Source of the DNA: Chloromonas sp. AAM2
Lineage: Eukaryota > Chlorophyta > Chlorophyceae > Chlamydomonadales > Chlamydomonadaceae
DNA length: 31,864 bases
Reading direction: 5' to 3'
NCBI GenBank assembly: GCA_004335635.1
Contig: QAXH01005948.1
Coordinates: 289 to 32,152 of the forward strand
Part shown: positions 20,466 through 31,463 of the stretch, piece by piece
Numbering within the stretch: position 1 is the first letter of the stretch
How the letters are laid out: the number at the start of each line of letters is the position of its first letter
Position numbers and translations under genes: made by a program
The notes under the pieces: model-generated
Seen by the model: only the letters and a program-made list of their open reading frames with translations
Database searches by the model: none
Told to the model about the DNA's origin: nothing

Positions 20466-23400
20466 ATGACCGATGCATTCAAGGTTGCTCGAGGCTTTCT
20501 TCACCCAGTGGACAACAGCATAGCTTGGGGGCCGCTCATTCAGACGGTCAAGGGGATCATCAAGCAGAACGATTTACCGGACAACACTCGAGCGTGCATC
20601 AAAACATGGTTGAAGTCCCCGGACTCCCTTGTCGCATGCATGTCGTTGACAGTGAGTGACCGGGTACGGACTTCCCATGTCCTGACAGTCATACTGCATA
20701 CCATGCTCGCTGGTCCGGCAGCTGAGTCATCCTTCACCGTCATGACAATTAGATCCATAGGCAGATGGTGCTTCAATGGGCACCCAGAAATCCAGCTATG
20801 TGGCGTGATTGCATTACCACTTTCACAGGCAAGGGACATGAGTCATGCGCCAGTCATAGCATTTGAACCTGTGGCTTGTTGGCCATGCACAGGTCATTAG
20901 GCTTGAGCTTGTGATTCTCTTCAAATGCCTAGGGGTTTGGGAAACGACTGCGGGTCCTCCAGCCTTACTTGCACTGGCCAAAGGGGATTTTCATCAACGT
21001 CTTCAACAGGGAAGGCAAGGAATCAATTATGGGTCCTCCGCCTGGGTACCACTGACGTCATGCTTTCAGGCTACAGGATCTACGTCAAGCTAGCAGTCGA
21101 GCTCATCTCGAGACACCTAACTACTGCAATGTGCAATACTAGCTGTGACACTATGACCTGCTCTTGGCCTGCAGGCCTGTCTGCAAACTGCTGCTTGTCG
21201 TTACTGCACGTGCAGGTTATAGAAACGATAGCTTGCAACGCCTCTCCCCGCATTCGCCAGCAGCTGGCTGGGCCGAAGTGGATGGAGCGCTTCAGCAAGC
21301 AGATGGCCAAGCCCCAGAGTCCTTATGTGCTGCTGGCTGTGGCCCAGCTCCTGGTGGACCTGGCATACCTATTCAGGTGAGACTTGTGCATGGCCAAGCA
21401 CCATGCAGGCAATTCAGGGTGTGCGCCATTGCGCCTGTTCCATTGCAAGGCATGTCCAGGCACCCATCACAATCCGCAGCGGCATGCAAACGATCATGTG
21501 CGAGGCGACCTCACTTGCTTTTCTGTCCATGCCTCAACACCACATTGACTGCTTATGGCTCATACTCATGGATGCACTGCTTACAGCCATTGACGTAGGA
21601 CTGTTACCCCTTGCCAAACGACTCATGCGGTATGAATCATACAGCAATGCATAGATAGTGTAGTAGCAAAACGGTCCAAAGCTCACGGTTGCGCTTATTT
21701 GGGTAAATTTATGGGTAACTCTACTGGTAACACTTTGAAATATGTACATCTGGCGCATGCATGTCTGGCGCACAACTTCATTGCTGTGCTGTGCAGTGCT
21801 GAGGAGTTGGGTATTGCCGCCCAGTCCACCCTGGGCTCCGCCCAACAGAAGTGGTTGGTTGACAGTTTGCAGCCGAGCCAGGCGGTTGTTGACGTACGCG
21901 ACGAGTGGACCATGGGGGTGCCGCCCGTGGGGCCGTACAAGGGGGCCGACTTCACTGTGGCGCTGAGGACAGGAGCAGGTGAGGCTGACATTGTTCTGAA
22001 AACAGACCTCGTGAGGACAGGCTGACAGTGCTTTTCATAGCAAACGCTTGGTAATCAAATCATCGTGGAATTAAGTGCTCATCGTTTTTGCATGGTTCTC
22101 GTAGGTTATTTTCACTTATCTGAACGATGCTAGACACACTGTTCTGACATGCAATGGCAGGCGTGAGAGAACAGGAGCCGAAAAGCCAAAGGGAAGATAT
22201 CAGGGAAAGGTCTAGGATGGGATGCCTTGGTTGCTGTGGTGTCCTCGGAATGCCAGAAGGGTTTATGGGTTTTCAAACACTGAGGCGGCAGGGAAGCTGA
22301 GCGAAGGACAAGCCAGGCGACCTCCAGACAGTAGCATACATCCTCTGATGCTCTGATGCTCTGATGCTCTGATGGTCTGATGGTCTGATGCTCTGATGCT
22401 CTGATGCTCTGATGCTCTGATGCTCTGATACATCCTCTGATGCTCTGATACATCCTCTGATGCTCTGATGGTCTGATCTGATCACCTAGGTCGTGTTGCA
22501 TTGGTGCCTACACAGTTATAAACTTTGCTGGCCTTTTCCTGCTGCTGTTGCTTTCAGATGTGAGCGTGGGCGGCGCCCCGCGCACTGCCTCCCACGTGAC
22601 CCTGCCTCAGGACGCAAGCAACCACCACCCATTCCCGCAGGTGCGAAAACATGCATCGGTCGGCCGTGTTGCAAACGCCGTGTCGGTTCGAACGCCGTGC
22701 TATTCAACTTAAAGCACTGTGCAATCACATGTCATAAACACCGTTTTACTGCCGTTTTCTTGCCGGGTTTGGACGGTTTTTTGGTCAGTGGCACTTGCGC
22801 CAGGATAGAGAGCGGTTCAATGAGTGGTTAACCTCACATGAGACTCTTGTGCAGAATGCCACGCAATGGTAATGCCTCTGTCCTGCCCACAGGCCCATGC
22901 AGGGCTGGGTGCGTCCAGCACGCCCCACAGCAGCACGGCAGCTTCCGCGCAGCTCTCCAACCCTAGCCTGATGAGGCAGTCTGCCATCTCCAACGGCAGC
23001 GGCGGCCAGTCCTTCACCCATGGGGCCCAGAGGGCACTGCACCACTCAACTAGTGCAGCAGGGGCGGCCACAAGCAGAGGCGGGAGCGGGGAGGGGGAAT
23101 CGGTGAGAGGGAGGGACACCTGGCACGCACATACTGTATAGACCATACCTCATCCCGCAATAAATAATCAACTGTTGGCGGGTGCGGGGTCCACAACCCC
23201 ATTTTTGGCCTTTTGCAAGAAGTTTGCGGGGAGTTTCAATAATTATTTTTGACGCTGCGGGAAATAAAACGCCTTGGCTTGTCGCTCTGCGGGAAGCAAT
23301 ACGCCTCGTCACATCACAAAACGACGATTTTCGTAATGGAATGAGTAGCTGTGTAGCTCCTAGCAATGTTATAGCATGCATGAATCAAGAATCAAGCAGT

Positions 23401-26400
23401 CTGGAAGCCATTCACATAGCCTTTCAGCGGCTGTGGGAACGCTACGCGGAATTATGTTGATGTCTGGCTGTGTCTGCGGGACGCCTGCCTGAAAAATAAT
23501 CAATGCTCTGATACGGGTGCGGGACCTGCGGGACCATTATTATTAAGTGTCATTTCGCCGCCTGCGGGATGAGATATGGTCTATACGGTAGGCGGTTTGC
23601 AGGGGAGGCAGCAGGAAGAGCGAAAGGGACTGTATGCATGTCATCTTACATTGGAAGCAGATGCTGCAATCAGGGTAGCAGGAAACGTGTGTGCCACAAT
23701 GAATTCTCAACGAACAAACAGGGCAAGTAACAGGCAAACAGTATCTTGGGCCCCGGGGATGTAGACATGACAACAGCTGACAAGGTAGGCGGGCAGGCCG
23801 GTGCGTGCATTGAGTATCAACAAATGGCGTGCATTAACACAGTAAGCGGGCGGATGTTGTGTGCATGCGTCATAGCGTGGTCTGTGGTATTAATACAGGG
23901 ATATTGCTCCACTGTGTTTGCCCCAGGTGCCTGACATGGTTTCCCAGATGTCAGCCCACGCCCACGAGATGCACTCCCTCTGCGCCACGGCCCGCGCCGC
24001 CCTAGCCCAGCAGGCCGGCCGGGGGCAGCAGCTGCTGTGGCAGCAGCAGCAGGCGGCCCAGGCCGCGGCCACCCGACTGCACTCGTCTGGATCAGTCACG
24101 CCGGCGCTGCCGCCAGGCATTGCACAACACATTGACGCAGGGTGAGAGGGACCGGCTCCCTCTGGCATCGTCCAACAAACCGCAAATGCACAACCTACCG
24201 CTTGGATTGCACAAACACATATGCAGATTGCACACAAAGAAACCGCTTGGGTACACACAGGCGCAGGGTGTTGAGTGAGTTGCCGCAAGTCCACATGTAT
24301 GCGGGTGCAGAAGGACAGAAGGAGAAAGCACTGCTTTCGTTTGCTCTGTGTGTTTTGACAACCAACACAAGCTGTGCAAGGCAAACTTGAAAAACATGCA
24401 TCCATTACCTGTGTCTTGACCGTCCCGCAGGTTTCGTGTAGCCGAGCGGTGCAGCGCCTGGCGCGGGCGCGTCGCCGAGCTCTGCCAAACACTACCCGAC
24501 CCCCTCGCCGTCTCCCGCCTCCTCTCCGCCCTCGACAAAATCAACACCGCCTTGGAAGACTGGCAACGCTGTGCCAGCGGAGGGGAGCTGTTCAGCGCCC
24601 TCGGTCTCATTGGGGACCTGGCTGCGCCTTGGCGCACCACCCCGCGCCCCGCCACCGCCCCCGCCACAGCAGCGTCCACAAGCTCACTTTTAGATATAGA
24701 CGATATAGGCATGCCCGCTCAGCCATCCGCCCCGCCGTTGCCCGGCCGCTCCGGGACCCCGCCGGCCGCTATAAATCTGCTGGATGCCCCGCTGCCCGTT
24801 CCCGTTCCCACCGATGCAGCCGCAGCGCAGTTGCACAATCTCTACCTGTCAGCCTTGCCTACGGCCAATCCATTTGCCGGTATGAGCACGCAGGCCCCAA
24901 CCCCGCATGCCGGCAACACAGGCACCAGCATCACCAGCCCCGCACGGCCGGGCTCGAGCATGATGGTTGCACCTCCGCCCGCCCCCGTACCCGCCACCAC
25001 GCCTGCTACCCCCTGGTTCGCCCCTCCTGCCTCAACCAGCAACGACCCACGTGCTTCACAATGGTTCAATTTGAATTCAGTGACAGCTGCGCCGTCCCCG
25101 TCAGCTGACCCACGTGCTTCACAGTGGCAGAACTTCAGTTCCAGCCCCGCTGGCCAGATGCCCCACGCGGCTAGCACCACCACCACCTCGGCCTCCGCAC
25201 CACTTGAAAGCATTAACTCTCTTCAAGGCTTGACACATCAGTCAAGTGCATCGTTGATAACAGGAGGGCAGCCAGGAGCAGGGCCACCGCCGGATTGGAA
25301 CGGCCTGCTGGGCGCCATTCTGCAGAGAGCCAGCACTAACGGCAAGCCGCAGGTAGGGCGCTGCCTCCAGGTGCAAAGCGCTGATATCCTTTACTGAAGG
25401 CGACATGTGGTTATGTAGGGGTTCATGCGGGGACAGACAATGAGCGGGGACGATGGAGTCATGGCCATCCTGCTGTGTCACGGATGTTCACAGCTCTGGC
25501 GCACGTGTCTGAAGGCTACAGGTGGTTTCTTTTATGCAGATACAGGTAGTGCAGTGACGATGATGCTGATGCCTGGGCTTGTTGCAACCGGACCAACACC
25601 TTGCATGCTGCCCAACCGTTGGCCTGCAGCCCTGTGTCTCAACCTGGCTGGATGCCTTGCATGGCTTCGTAGCTGACGTCTACATGCTTGCATGGCCGTC
25701 AGTCTGACAGACCTGCTCAGCGAGTAACTGTTACTATGTTACATCCAGCTAGCGGACACGCATAAATGTAAAGGGGATTCAGAGAGCCCGCTGCCCTACA
25801 TCCACACTGTATGTAATGACAAAGTGGTTGGCCCCTCGGAGCACATTCGCCAGCTTCACCATTTCAACTGCCGTGGGTTGGACCATGAGAAGCTATGTAA
25901 TGAAGAACATGACCATTTTAAGTGCTGGGCGGAAACCCTTGGCCAAAGAGAAGTGTGTGCAACGCCCCGTGCTCCAACGAAGTCAAGTTGCAAGAACGCT
26001 CTTCATTGACTGTTGCACGTGTGCTGCTTGTTGCCGCAGGTTGGCCTGAAGGTGGAGGGCGAGCTCCGCAGCCTGCTCAGTCACATGCAGTCACACTATG
26101 AGGAAGCCGTTTCTTCCACCAAGGAACGAGCTTTGTCCGTTATGAAACAGCTCAAGTCGCAGCTTGGCGAGGCAGCCGCGGCACAGGCCGACATGGCGAG
26201 GCAGTTAGCTGAGCTGAAAGAAAAAGTCGCAGCTGGCACAGCAGGAGCGGCGGTTTCAAATGGGTCGGCAGGGGACAAGCCGCACCCACATGGCATGCTG
26301 CCCCCCCCCAATCCCAGCACCAATATCCCACAGCTAATGGCCATGGCAATCACAATCCGGATCCATTTGTGCCTAGCAGCGCGCATTGGGGTGGTGCAGG

Positions 26401-26432
26401 GGGTATGCATGGGCATGGGCATGCGGGTGTAG
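20466..26432 (+). CDS. VHS-GAT (TOM1-like) endosomal sorting adaptor, 8 exons, ~783 aa
   Basis: Exons: 20466-20651, 21216-21376, 21797-21978, 22558-22640, 22893-23102, 23927-24141, 24431-25352, 26040-26432 (2352 nt). Every junction is GT...AG and phases match. Residues about 5-130 resemble a VHS domain; ACMSLTVIETIACN corresponds to the family's LLALTLLETxVKNC helix, followed by KWMERFSKQM and VLLAVAQLLVDLAYLF. Residues about 275-395 are three helices resembling a GAT domain (MVSQMSAHAHEMHSL, LLWQQQQAAQAAATRL, LLSALDKINTALEDW), expected to bind ubiquitin or small GTPases. The long Pro/Ala/Ser tail holds LLDID (432-436) and INLLD (460-464), which resemble clathrin boxes, NPF (492-494, an EH-domain ligand) and a duplicated DPRASQW. 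The C-terminus has a coiled coil. TOM1-like proteins act in ubiquitin-dependent cargo sorting on endosomes. VHS assignment is from pattern; ENTH-like is the alternative. The last codons are doubtful because of a C9 run. Confidence 0.75.
22343..22477. repeat. 8-bp minisatellite (GCTCTGAT)n
   Basis: About 15 units of TCTGATGC/TCTGATGG lie in intron 3 of the VHS-GAT gene. A higher-order break, ACATCCTCTGATG, appears three times. Confidence 0.9.
23136..23586. mobile_element. 451-bp MITE with 24-bp terminal inverted repeats in VHS-GAT intron 5
   Basis: The left end 23136-23159 (GTATAGACCATA, then CCTCATCCCGCA) is the inverted complement of the right end 23563-23586, with one mismatch. If the element is taken to start at TAGACC and end at GGTCTA, both sides are flanked by TA, compatible with a Tc1/mariner-like target. 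The TIR could also extend through that TA. Subterminal direct repeats are visible: AATAATCAA followed by CGGGTGCGGG at about 23164-23190 and 23494-23526. CTGCGGGA recurs at least five times inside. No transposase is encoded. Confidence 0.8.
25738..25819 (+). repeat. short dispersed repeat, copy 1
   Basis: The family core is GTTACATCMAGCT, then GGACAYGCATA, then TGTAAAGGGGATTCAGA, then AGCCCRCTGCCCTACAT and ACTGTATGTARTGACA. This copy lies in intron 7 of the VHS-GAT gene. All three copies in the window have the same orientation. Confidence 0.8.
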
Positions 26433-26524
26433 GGCAAGGAGCCATGCAGCATGTGCCGGTGGCAATGCAGGCAGGCAGGGGGACGCCTCAAGCGGGCTGG
26501 GACCTCATCTGACCCTCATCATTG

Positions 26525-26770
26525 CTATCTGACCACCACTCTCACGGGCAGCACCTTACCACCACTACCACCAACAGCAGCAGCACCATCACCACTATCA
26601 CCAGCAGCACAAACACCACCCAACTACAACAACAATAGTAGCCGTAACAGCAGCAGCCCCCACAACAGCAGCACCGTTGGCACAACCCATCACCACCACC
26701 ACCAATACCCACAACAAGCTACCTCCCACCAAGCACCAGCAGCACCTCCTTCGCCAAAAACCAGCAGCAC
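26525..26770. repeat. CAN-rich low-complexity tract
   Basis: CAC, CAG, CAA and ACC triplets dominate, so one frame reads His/Gln-rich and another Pro/Thr/Asn-rich. It follows the annotated stop of the VHS-GAT gene and may be 3' UTR. It could be a low-complexity C-terminus if more than one frame error exists upstream. Confidence 0.65.
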
Positions 26771-27325
26771 CTCCAGATGGCCTGCAAAGAGCGCTGGTCT
26801 GTGCCGCAATTTGATCGTTATTGTCACCATCATCGCCATTACCTTCGCACCATTGAATGGTGACATGGTCTGCCCAAAGACAGTTTCTTATACACGTGAA
26901 ACCCTGCCTAGAGTCACCACCGTCGTCTCCAGTCAACGTGGCATGAGCTGCCCAGAGCGCTGATCTGCCCAACCAAATGCATTCTAGCCGTAACCTTCAT
27001 CAGTTGCGTGATCTTGCTCTACTGTGATTGCGGCCGGGAGCCGGCAATCTCAAGCTGCCAGGTGCAGTTCAAGCCGTGACTGCTCCTTTACTTTGCGCGC
27101 TTTAGTTCGGCATGCACGTGCCGCCATGTAATCTCATGGCAGGCCCCTATTGTCAGGATCAGGAAATGCCAGATGAACTCAACGTTATTAGACCCAACCA
27201 TTCACTGTAGAAGTACTTGTAGCTTGACACGTCGCCTGTGCTGTCATTCAAGACGTTCGCTGTCCGATTTGACATGCATGGTGGTAATGATCACGAGTGT
27301 GATAGGCATGTGCAGACGGACTACG

Positions 27326-27394
27326 GTTACATCAAGCTCGGGGGCCTGCATACAGCATGTGTAAAGGGGATTCAGACAGCCCACTGCCCTACAT
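27326..27394 (+). repeat. short dispersed repeat, copy 2
   Basis: It contains GGTTACATCAAGCT, CATGTGTAAAGGGGATTCAG and CAGCCCACTGCCCTACAT, then diverges from the other copies. Confidence 0.8.
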
Positions 27395-27682
27395 GATGGG
27401 TTAAACATGGTGTAAACGCTTGTTTAACACACACAGCGCTTGAGATTTTCCTGCGCTCTTAGATGAGTTCTGTTTTTCCTCTCTAATTGGCAAGCCCGCT
27501 TGAGCTAAGACTTGCGCCATCGCGTCTTTGACTCTCTATCCCATGGTCCGTGAAGGTCAGTGGGATCGTGTCACAATTGTCGTCAAACACCCCTGAGCTC
27601 CTTTCAGTCACTCAGCCTTTTTGATCTTCTTGGCGTTGCATTACTCAGCCTGTTGCGGATATCCCACGGCCTCCCAAAACAA

Positions 27683-27815
27683 GCCAAGGGCAGCCACCCA
27701 AGCCCTGGAAGAAGGCTTGAGGTATCACCTGCGGCAACAAACATGCCTTGTGTGCACATTAGCATGCACAACGATTGCCACTGCAGAGTTTGTTGGATGC
27801 AGTGTTGCTTGTCAG
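27683..27815 (+). repeat. dispersed repeat, plus-oriented copy
   Basis: This is the partner of 15084-15262 on the minus strand, with the same block order and several small length differences. Confidence 0.75.
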
Positions 27816-28689
27816 ACGTGTTTGCTGTTCTGCAAGTGCAGCTGCTGCCGTGAGCCACACATGTGCCGCATGCTACGTGTGTGCTGGATACTAACCTGCG
27901 CTTGTACTGCAAAGGAACAGGCTGTGCTGGCCGACATTGCTTAGCTAGGGACCACACCATTGCCTTCACGTTTTTTTCAAGAAAAGGACATCCCACGCTC
28001 ATGCTCTGATCATAAACAGTACTTGCAGCCTTCGCTTCGATCTCCTCCCCTGCAAACGCGCACAACAACAAGTTTCGGTCGCAATCACAGCAGTTGCAGA
28101 CCGGCGTGTCTGCACTTGACAGGTTGGTCCATCAGCAAAACACATGTTGCATGTATCAGGTATGGTTGCATGGGTTTCGAAGTGTCACTCATCACTGGGC
28201 GTCCGTGGGCGTTTCTGAACCAGTCCTTGAAGCGTTCTTTGGCATGCAGCTGGTCTTGCTCTGTACAGCTACAAGCTCCCATTGCTTACTTAGTGTGTGT
28301 ATTGTACTAGCTGCAGCCAAAGGCTGACGCAAGGTCATCTTGCGTGCCTGTGGAAGCATTGCGTGTGCTCCAGGTTGAGACAGACATGCTTACATGACTG
28401 ACGGCTGTGTGCTGATATTCCAACGTAATGTCAAGTGGGGTCGATGGGTTGGAGCGATGTTCTGCATACAGCATGCCAGAGTCTCAACGTCACGCCCAAG
28501 CAGGGCGATGCAAAGTAAGGGTCAAAGGCGCACAATGCCAACCCCTTCTCTTCCCAGGCATTGCTCCTTTACTGTTGACCTCCGCCATTGTTCTGCTGGT
28601 GAGGAGGTTTTTCGAGGTTGGATAAACAGGGCCCATGCACTACCAGGCAGTGTGCAACGCACGCCCTTGCATGATTGCAGATCCGTAGC

Positions 28690-28760
28690 AAAAAAAAAAG
28701 AAGAAATACAGTTCTGGGACAATTCCGCGTGTTGTGGTAGACGGTGCATTGCCACCTCTG
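28690..28760. mobile_element. relic related to the hydrolase-intron foldback element
   Basis: An A10 run, then CAGTTCTGGGACAATTCC, matches the terminus at 12308-12345. It is followed at once by TGTTGTGGTAGACGGTG, which matches the inverted internal arm of that element (about 12603-12625). This looks like an internal-deletion derivative with one recognisable end. Confidence 0.55.
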
Positions 28761-28901
28761 GGACAGCAAACCAGGAGACAGAAACTACGGGCATACTTTT
28801 GACAATCAGAAGCCTCCTATGCTAGGGTCATCCACAACAGTCATCGCCCGTTTACCATATTCAATCCTTGGTGGCATGAACAACCAGTGAAACAGGTGTC
28901 A

Positions 28902-28990
28902 GTTACATCAAGCTGGCGGACATGCATAGACCATGTGTAAAGGGAGTCAGAAAGCCTACAGCCCTACATCTAAACTGTATGTAGTGACAG
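28902..28990 (+). repeat. short dispersed repeat, copy 3
   Basis: It is closest to copy 1 over the right half (AACTGTATGTAGTGACA) and to copy 2 over the left half (AGTTACATCAAGCT, CCATGTGTAAAGGG). Confidence 0.8.
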
Positions 28991-29633
28991 GCGCTCTCAA
29001 ATAGCTACTGTCAGTCCCTGGTGGCAATTGATTGATCATGATCCAAATGCAGCGCGCCAAGCATGCCACCAACTAACAGAGTCCAGATGGTGAATGGTAC
29101 AGCCTCATCACTAAGAAGGCCAATCACGTGCATCAGACTCATGTAGATGCTCCATGCACGCATCAGAACTGTGGCGCTACAAGATTACTAAGAAGTTCAC
29201 TAAGAAGAGGGGTCACGCCCCCTATCCTGCCTGCCTTGATGTGGGCCAGTGTGACCCTTGTGCAGGGCATGGTGTCATTGAAACGACTGAGAAGTGATTC
29301 ATCTGCATGGGGCTTTTTATTGTGCTCTATATACAGAGCGTATATACACAGAGCACTGGGTCGGAGAGAACGGGATGCTCAACTGATGAATTGACGAGAG
29401 ATTCGGACAGCCTTCAGAACCCAGGCACAGGCAGGGCGAGATGTTAAGTATAATCACGCGGTAATCACGTTGACGTGTAATGCCCGACGCTTGTTGTCGA
29501 CAAGACTGTATGCCGGCGCGTATGCGGGCCCGACGCTTGGGCCAGGCAGGTCTTAGCAACCTGTGCTGAGTTTTGAGTGGCTGGCAGGCCAACGCGCTTG
29601 GCCATTGCTTATGCACACTTGTGCGCCCTCCCG

Positions 29634-29638
29634 TTACA
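29634..29638 (-). terminator. candidate TGTAA poly(A) signal (minus strand)
   Basis: TTACA on the plus strand lies about 84 nt beyond the TAG at 29722-29724 of the minus-strand gene. Confidence 0.45.
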
Positions 29639-29721
29639 GTGCGCGCACAAGGACAAGGGCACGGCTTCGTGTAGCCAGACCGGCAGCTCAAGCCTCCAGC
29701 CTTGCTAGGATCAGCGGCTCG

Positions 29722-31463
29722 CTATACGATTAGCATTTCGGGTCCACCGGGAAGCACGGGTGTGATCAAGTGGACGAGCTTCATGACGGCCTGCTGATTG
29801 AGCTGCTGTTGTAACGTCGCGATCGCAGCGCGCGCATCGACTTGCGCGGCGGTACCGCTGAGGGCGCGCAACATGCACACCGCCAGGTCCTCCCCAGGTT
29901 GCTGCATGAGCACATGCGACACGTTCAAACCCAGTGGCGCGTACGGGTTGAGCAGCGCGGCATCGGCCATGATAGGTGTGCCTGCGCAGGCGTGAGGACA
30001 GGGAAAATCTGAACATCATCCGATGTGAGCTTACGCGCGATTAGGTGTGAAGTATGAAGGGTGAAGCGAAAACGTCATCCATAGTCTATCATCCATTGGC
30101 TATCCGGCGCTGTGGGTGTCGGTAAGGCGCATGCATAGCTCGATGTCCACTAGATGAAGGCCGGGTGCGGGAGAGGCCGGCAGAATCCCAAGTCAAGATT
30201 TCACTGAACGACTTGCACTAAATGACAATGAAGCCGAGGGCAGGCGTCATTCGTGGCCTTGAGCACGGAGTAGCAAGGGAAGACAGCGTTGGTACGCTAG
30301 TGCTCATCGCACACAGGGCCTGGAGTTCAGCCACCTACCTGTGACCATCGATGAGATTCAGTTTGTGCCCATAGCCCCCACAAGAATAGCTGTACTTGAA
30401 TTTGAAGTTACTAACAGTTACCTGTGACCAGCGATGTGATGACGGTCGAACTGAACTTGCGATCGTAGTAAGTCCCCGACCCGACAGCGGGCACCAGCGC
30501 CAGCGCGTGATGGATCAGCTCGTAGAAGGCGTCAAACCTGCAGCAATCAGCCCGCAACAGGCAGCAACAAATCACGCATTGCCATACACGAAGCCGGAGG
30601 TGATCTAGAAATATCTCTGTTTACACCAGGAAAGTCATATCAGGGCACGGAACGGCAACCGAGCTCAAAGAATCAATCAAACCACAAGAGACAGCAAAGC
30701 GAACCTAGACACACAACCTAACGCACAACACGCATCTGAGGCCAAGCCTAACCCGTGTCTCACCCCCCAGCCTGTCCCTTACTTGAGGTGTTGACGCCTG
30801 TGTATGTCTCACTCGAGGCAGGGCTTGGTGGTATGCAGTGTGCCATAGTCCCCAGTGTCCATGCCTTTATCAGTTCCGTGTGCCCCAGCCTGTGTCTTGT
30901 TGTGTCTAAGGAGAGATTACATGAGGAGGGCCCGCATGCATCGGGCCCAGACGCAAGCTTACCTGAGGTACTGTCGCCTGTGGACCCAGGGTTTGAGGTG
31001 CTGAGGCACGAACAGGCGCGTCCAGGTAGCTCCGACCAGCTGAAGGGTCAGCTTGCGCTGCGCGCCCGCCTGCGGAAGCGGGACGTTGGGTCGGATTCTA
31101 AGCACTTCAATCGCCCTTGATCGCATCTGTTGCTCTCCTTTCCAGTGATGTTGATCGGCTGTATGGGCACTAGGGGTAAAAATCACTGTATCAGAAGGGG
31201 GCCCACATGCACCGAGCGTGAACGCTAGCAAGCCATGCAAGCCATGAAAAGTGATGATTGAGGTCTGCTTGGTTGGCATTGAACATGAAGTCCCAGAAGT
31301 GTTCGTTCGTTTGTCTGTGCGTGTGCCATGATGTATGCATGCACATGAGGGGCATGCAGTGCACACCCACCTCACCACATGAGCCGTCACTGCACCGCTC
31401 CCGCGCTAACTGTAACTGCTCAAACACGTGCGTGTAGTTGCGCTTGAAACGGTTTATTTTGCC
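29722..31463 (-). CDS. unrecognised helical protein, C-terminal part, 4 exons
   Basis: Exons in minus order: 31463 to about 31376 or 31371, about 31137 or 31126 to 30963, 30537-30422, 29981-29722. The last three joins are GT...AG and in phase. The first intron has two equally in-phase solutions: donor GTGAGG with acceptor AAAG at 31138, or donor GTGGGT with acceptor CAACAG at 31127. The product reads RFKRNYTHVFEQLQLARERC, then AIEVLRIRPNVPLPQ and LTLQLVGATWTRLFVPQHLK, then FDAFYELIHHALALVPAVGS and YYDRKFSSTVITSLVTG, then a last exon with DLAVCMLRALSGTAAQVDAR and a C-terminus GGPEMLIV. It is helical and Leu/Ala-rich with no membrane segment, perhaps a HEAT- or TPR-like scaffold. I do not know the family. 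The 5' part is missing and probably lies beyond the window. Confidence 0.6.

Larger units (their letters stand above)
26771..29633. other. repeat-bearing convergent spacer, no confident gene
   Basis: This stretch separates the VHS-GAT gene from the minus-strand gene at the right end. It contains two copies of the short dispersed repeat, the plus copy of the inverted repeat family and a MITE remnant. Some minus-strand segments look codon-like, for example 28150-28250 (KERFKDWFRNAHGRPVMSD) and 27975-28055 (GEEIEAKAASTVYDQSM). They could be isolated exons of an unrecognised gene or a decayed element. TGTAA occurs at 27127-27131 (+). Confidence 0.4.

Noticed and set aside
20892..20940. Possible extra VHS exon (+) VIRLELVILFKCLGVW
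   Set aside because: Direct joining of 20651 to 21216 restores the family pattern; including this piece would insert residues inside the conserved helix.
25824..26009. Frame (+) RQLHHFNCRGLDHEKLCNEE in the VHS-GAT intron
   Set aside because: Cys/His spacing looked like a zinc ribbon or transposon relic, but it fits no known motif and has no copies in the window.
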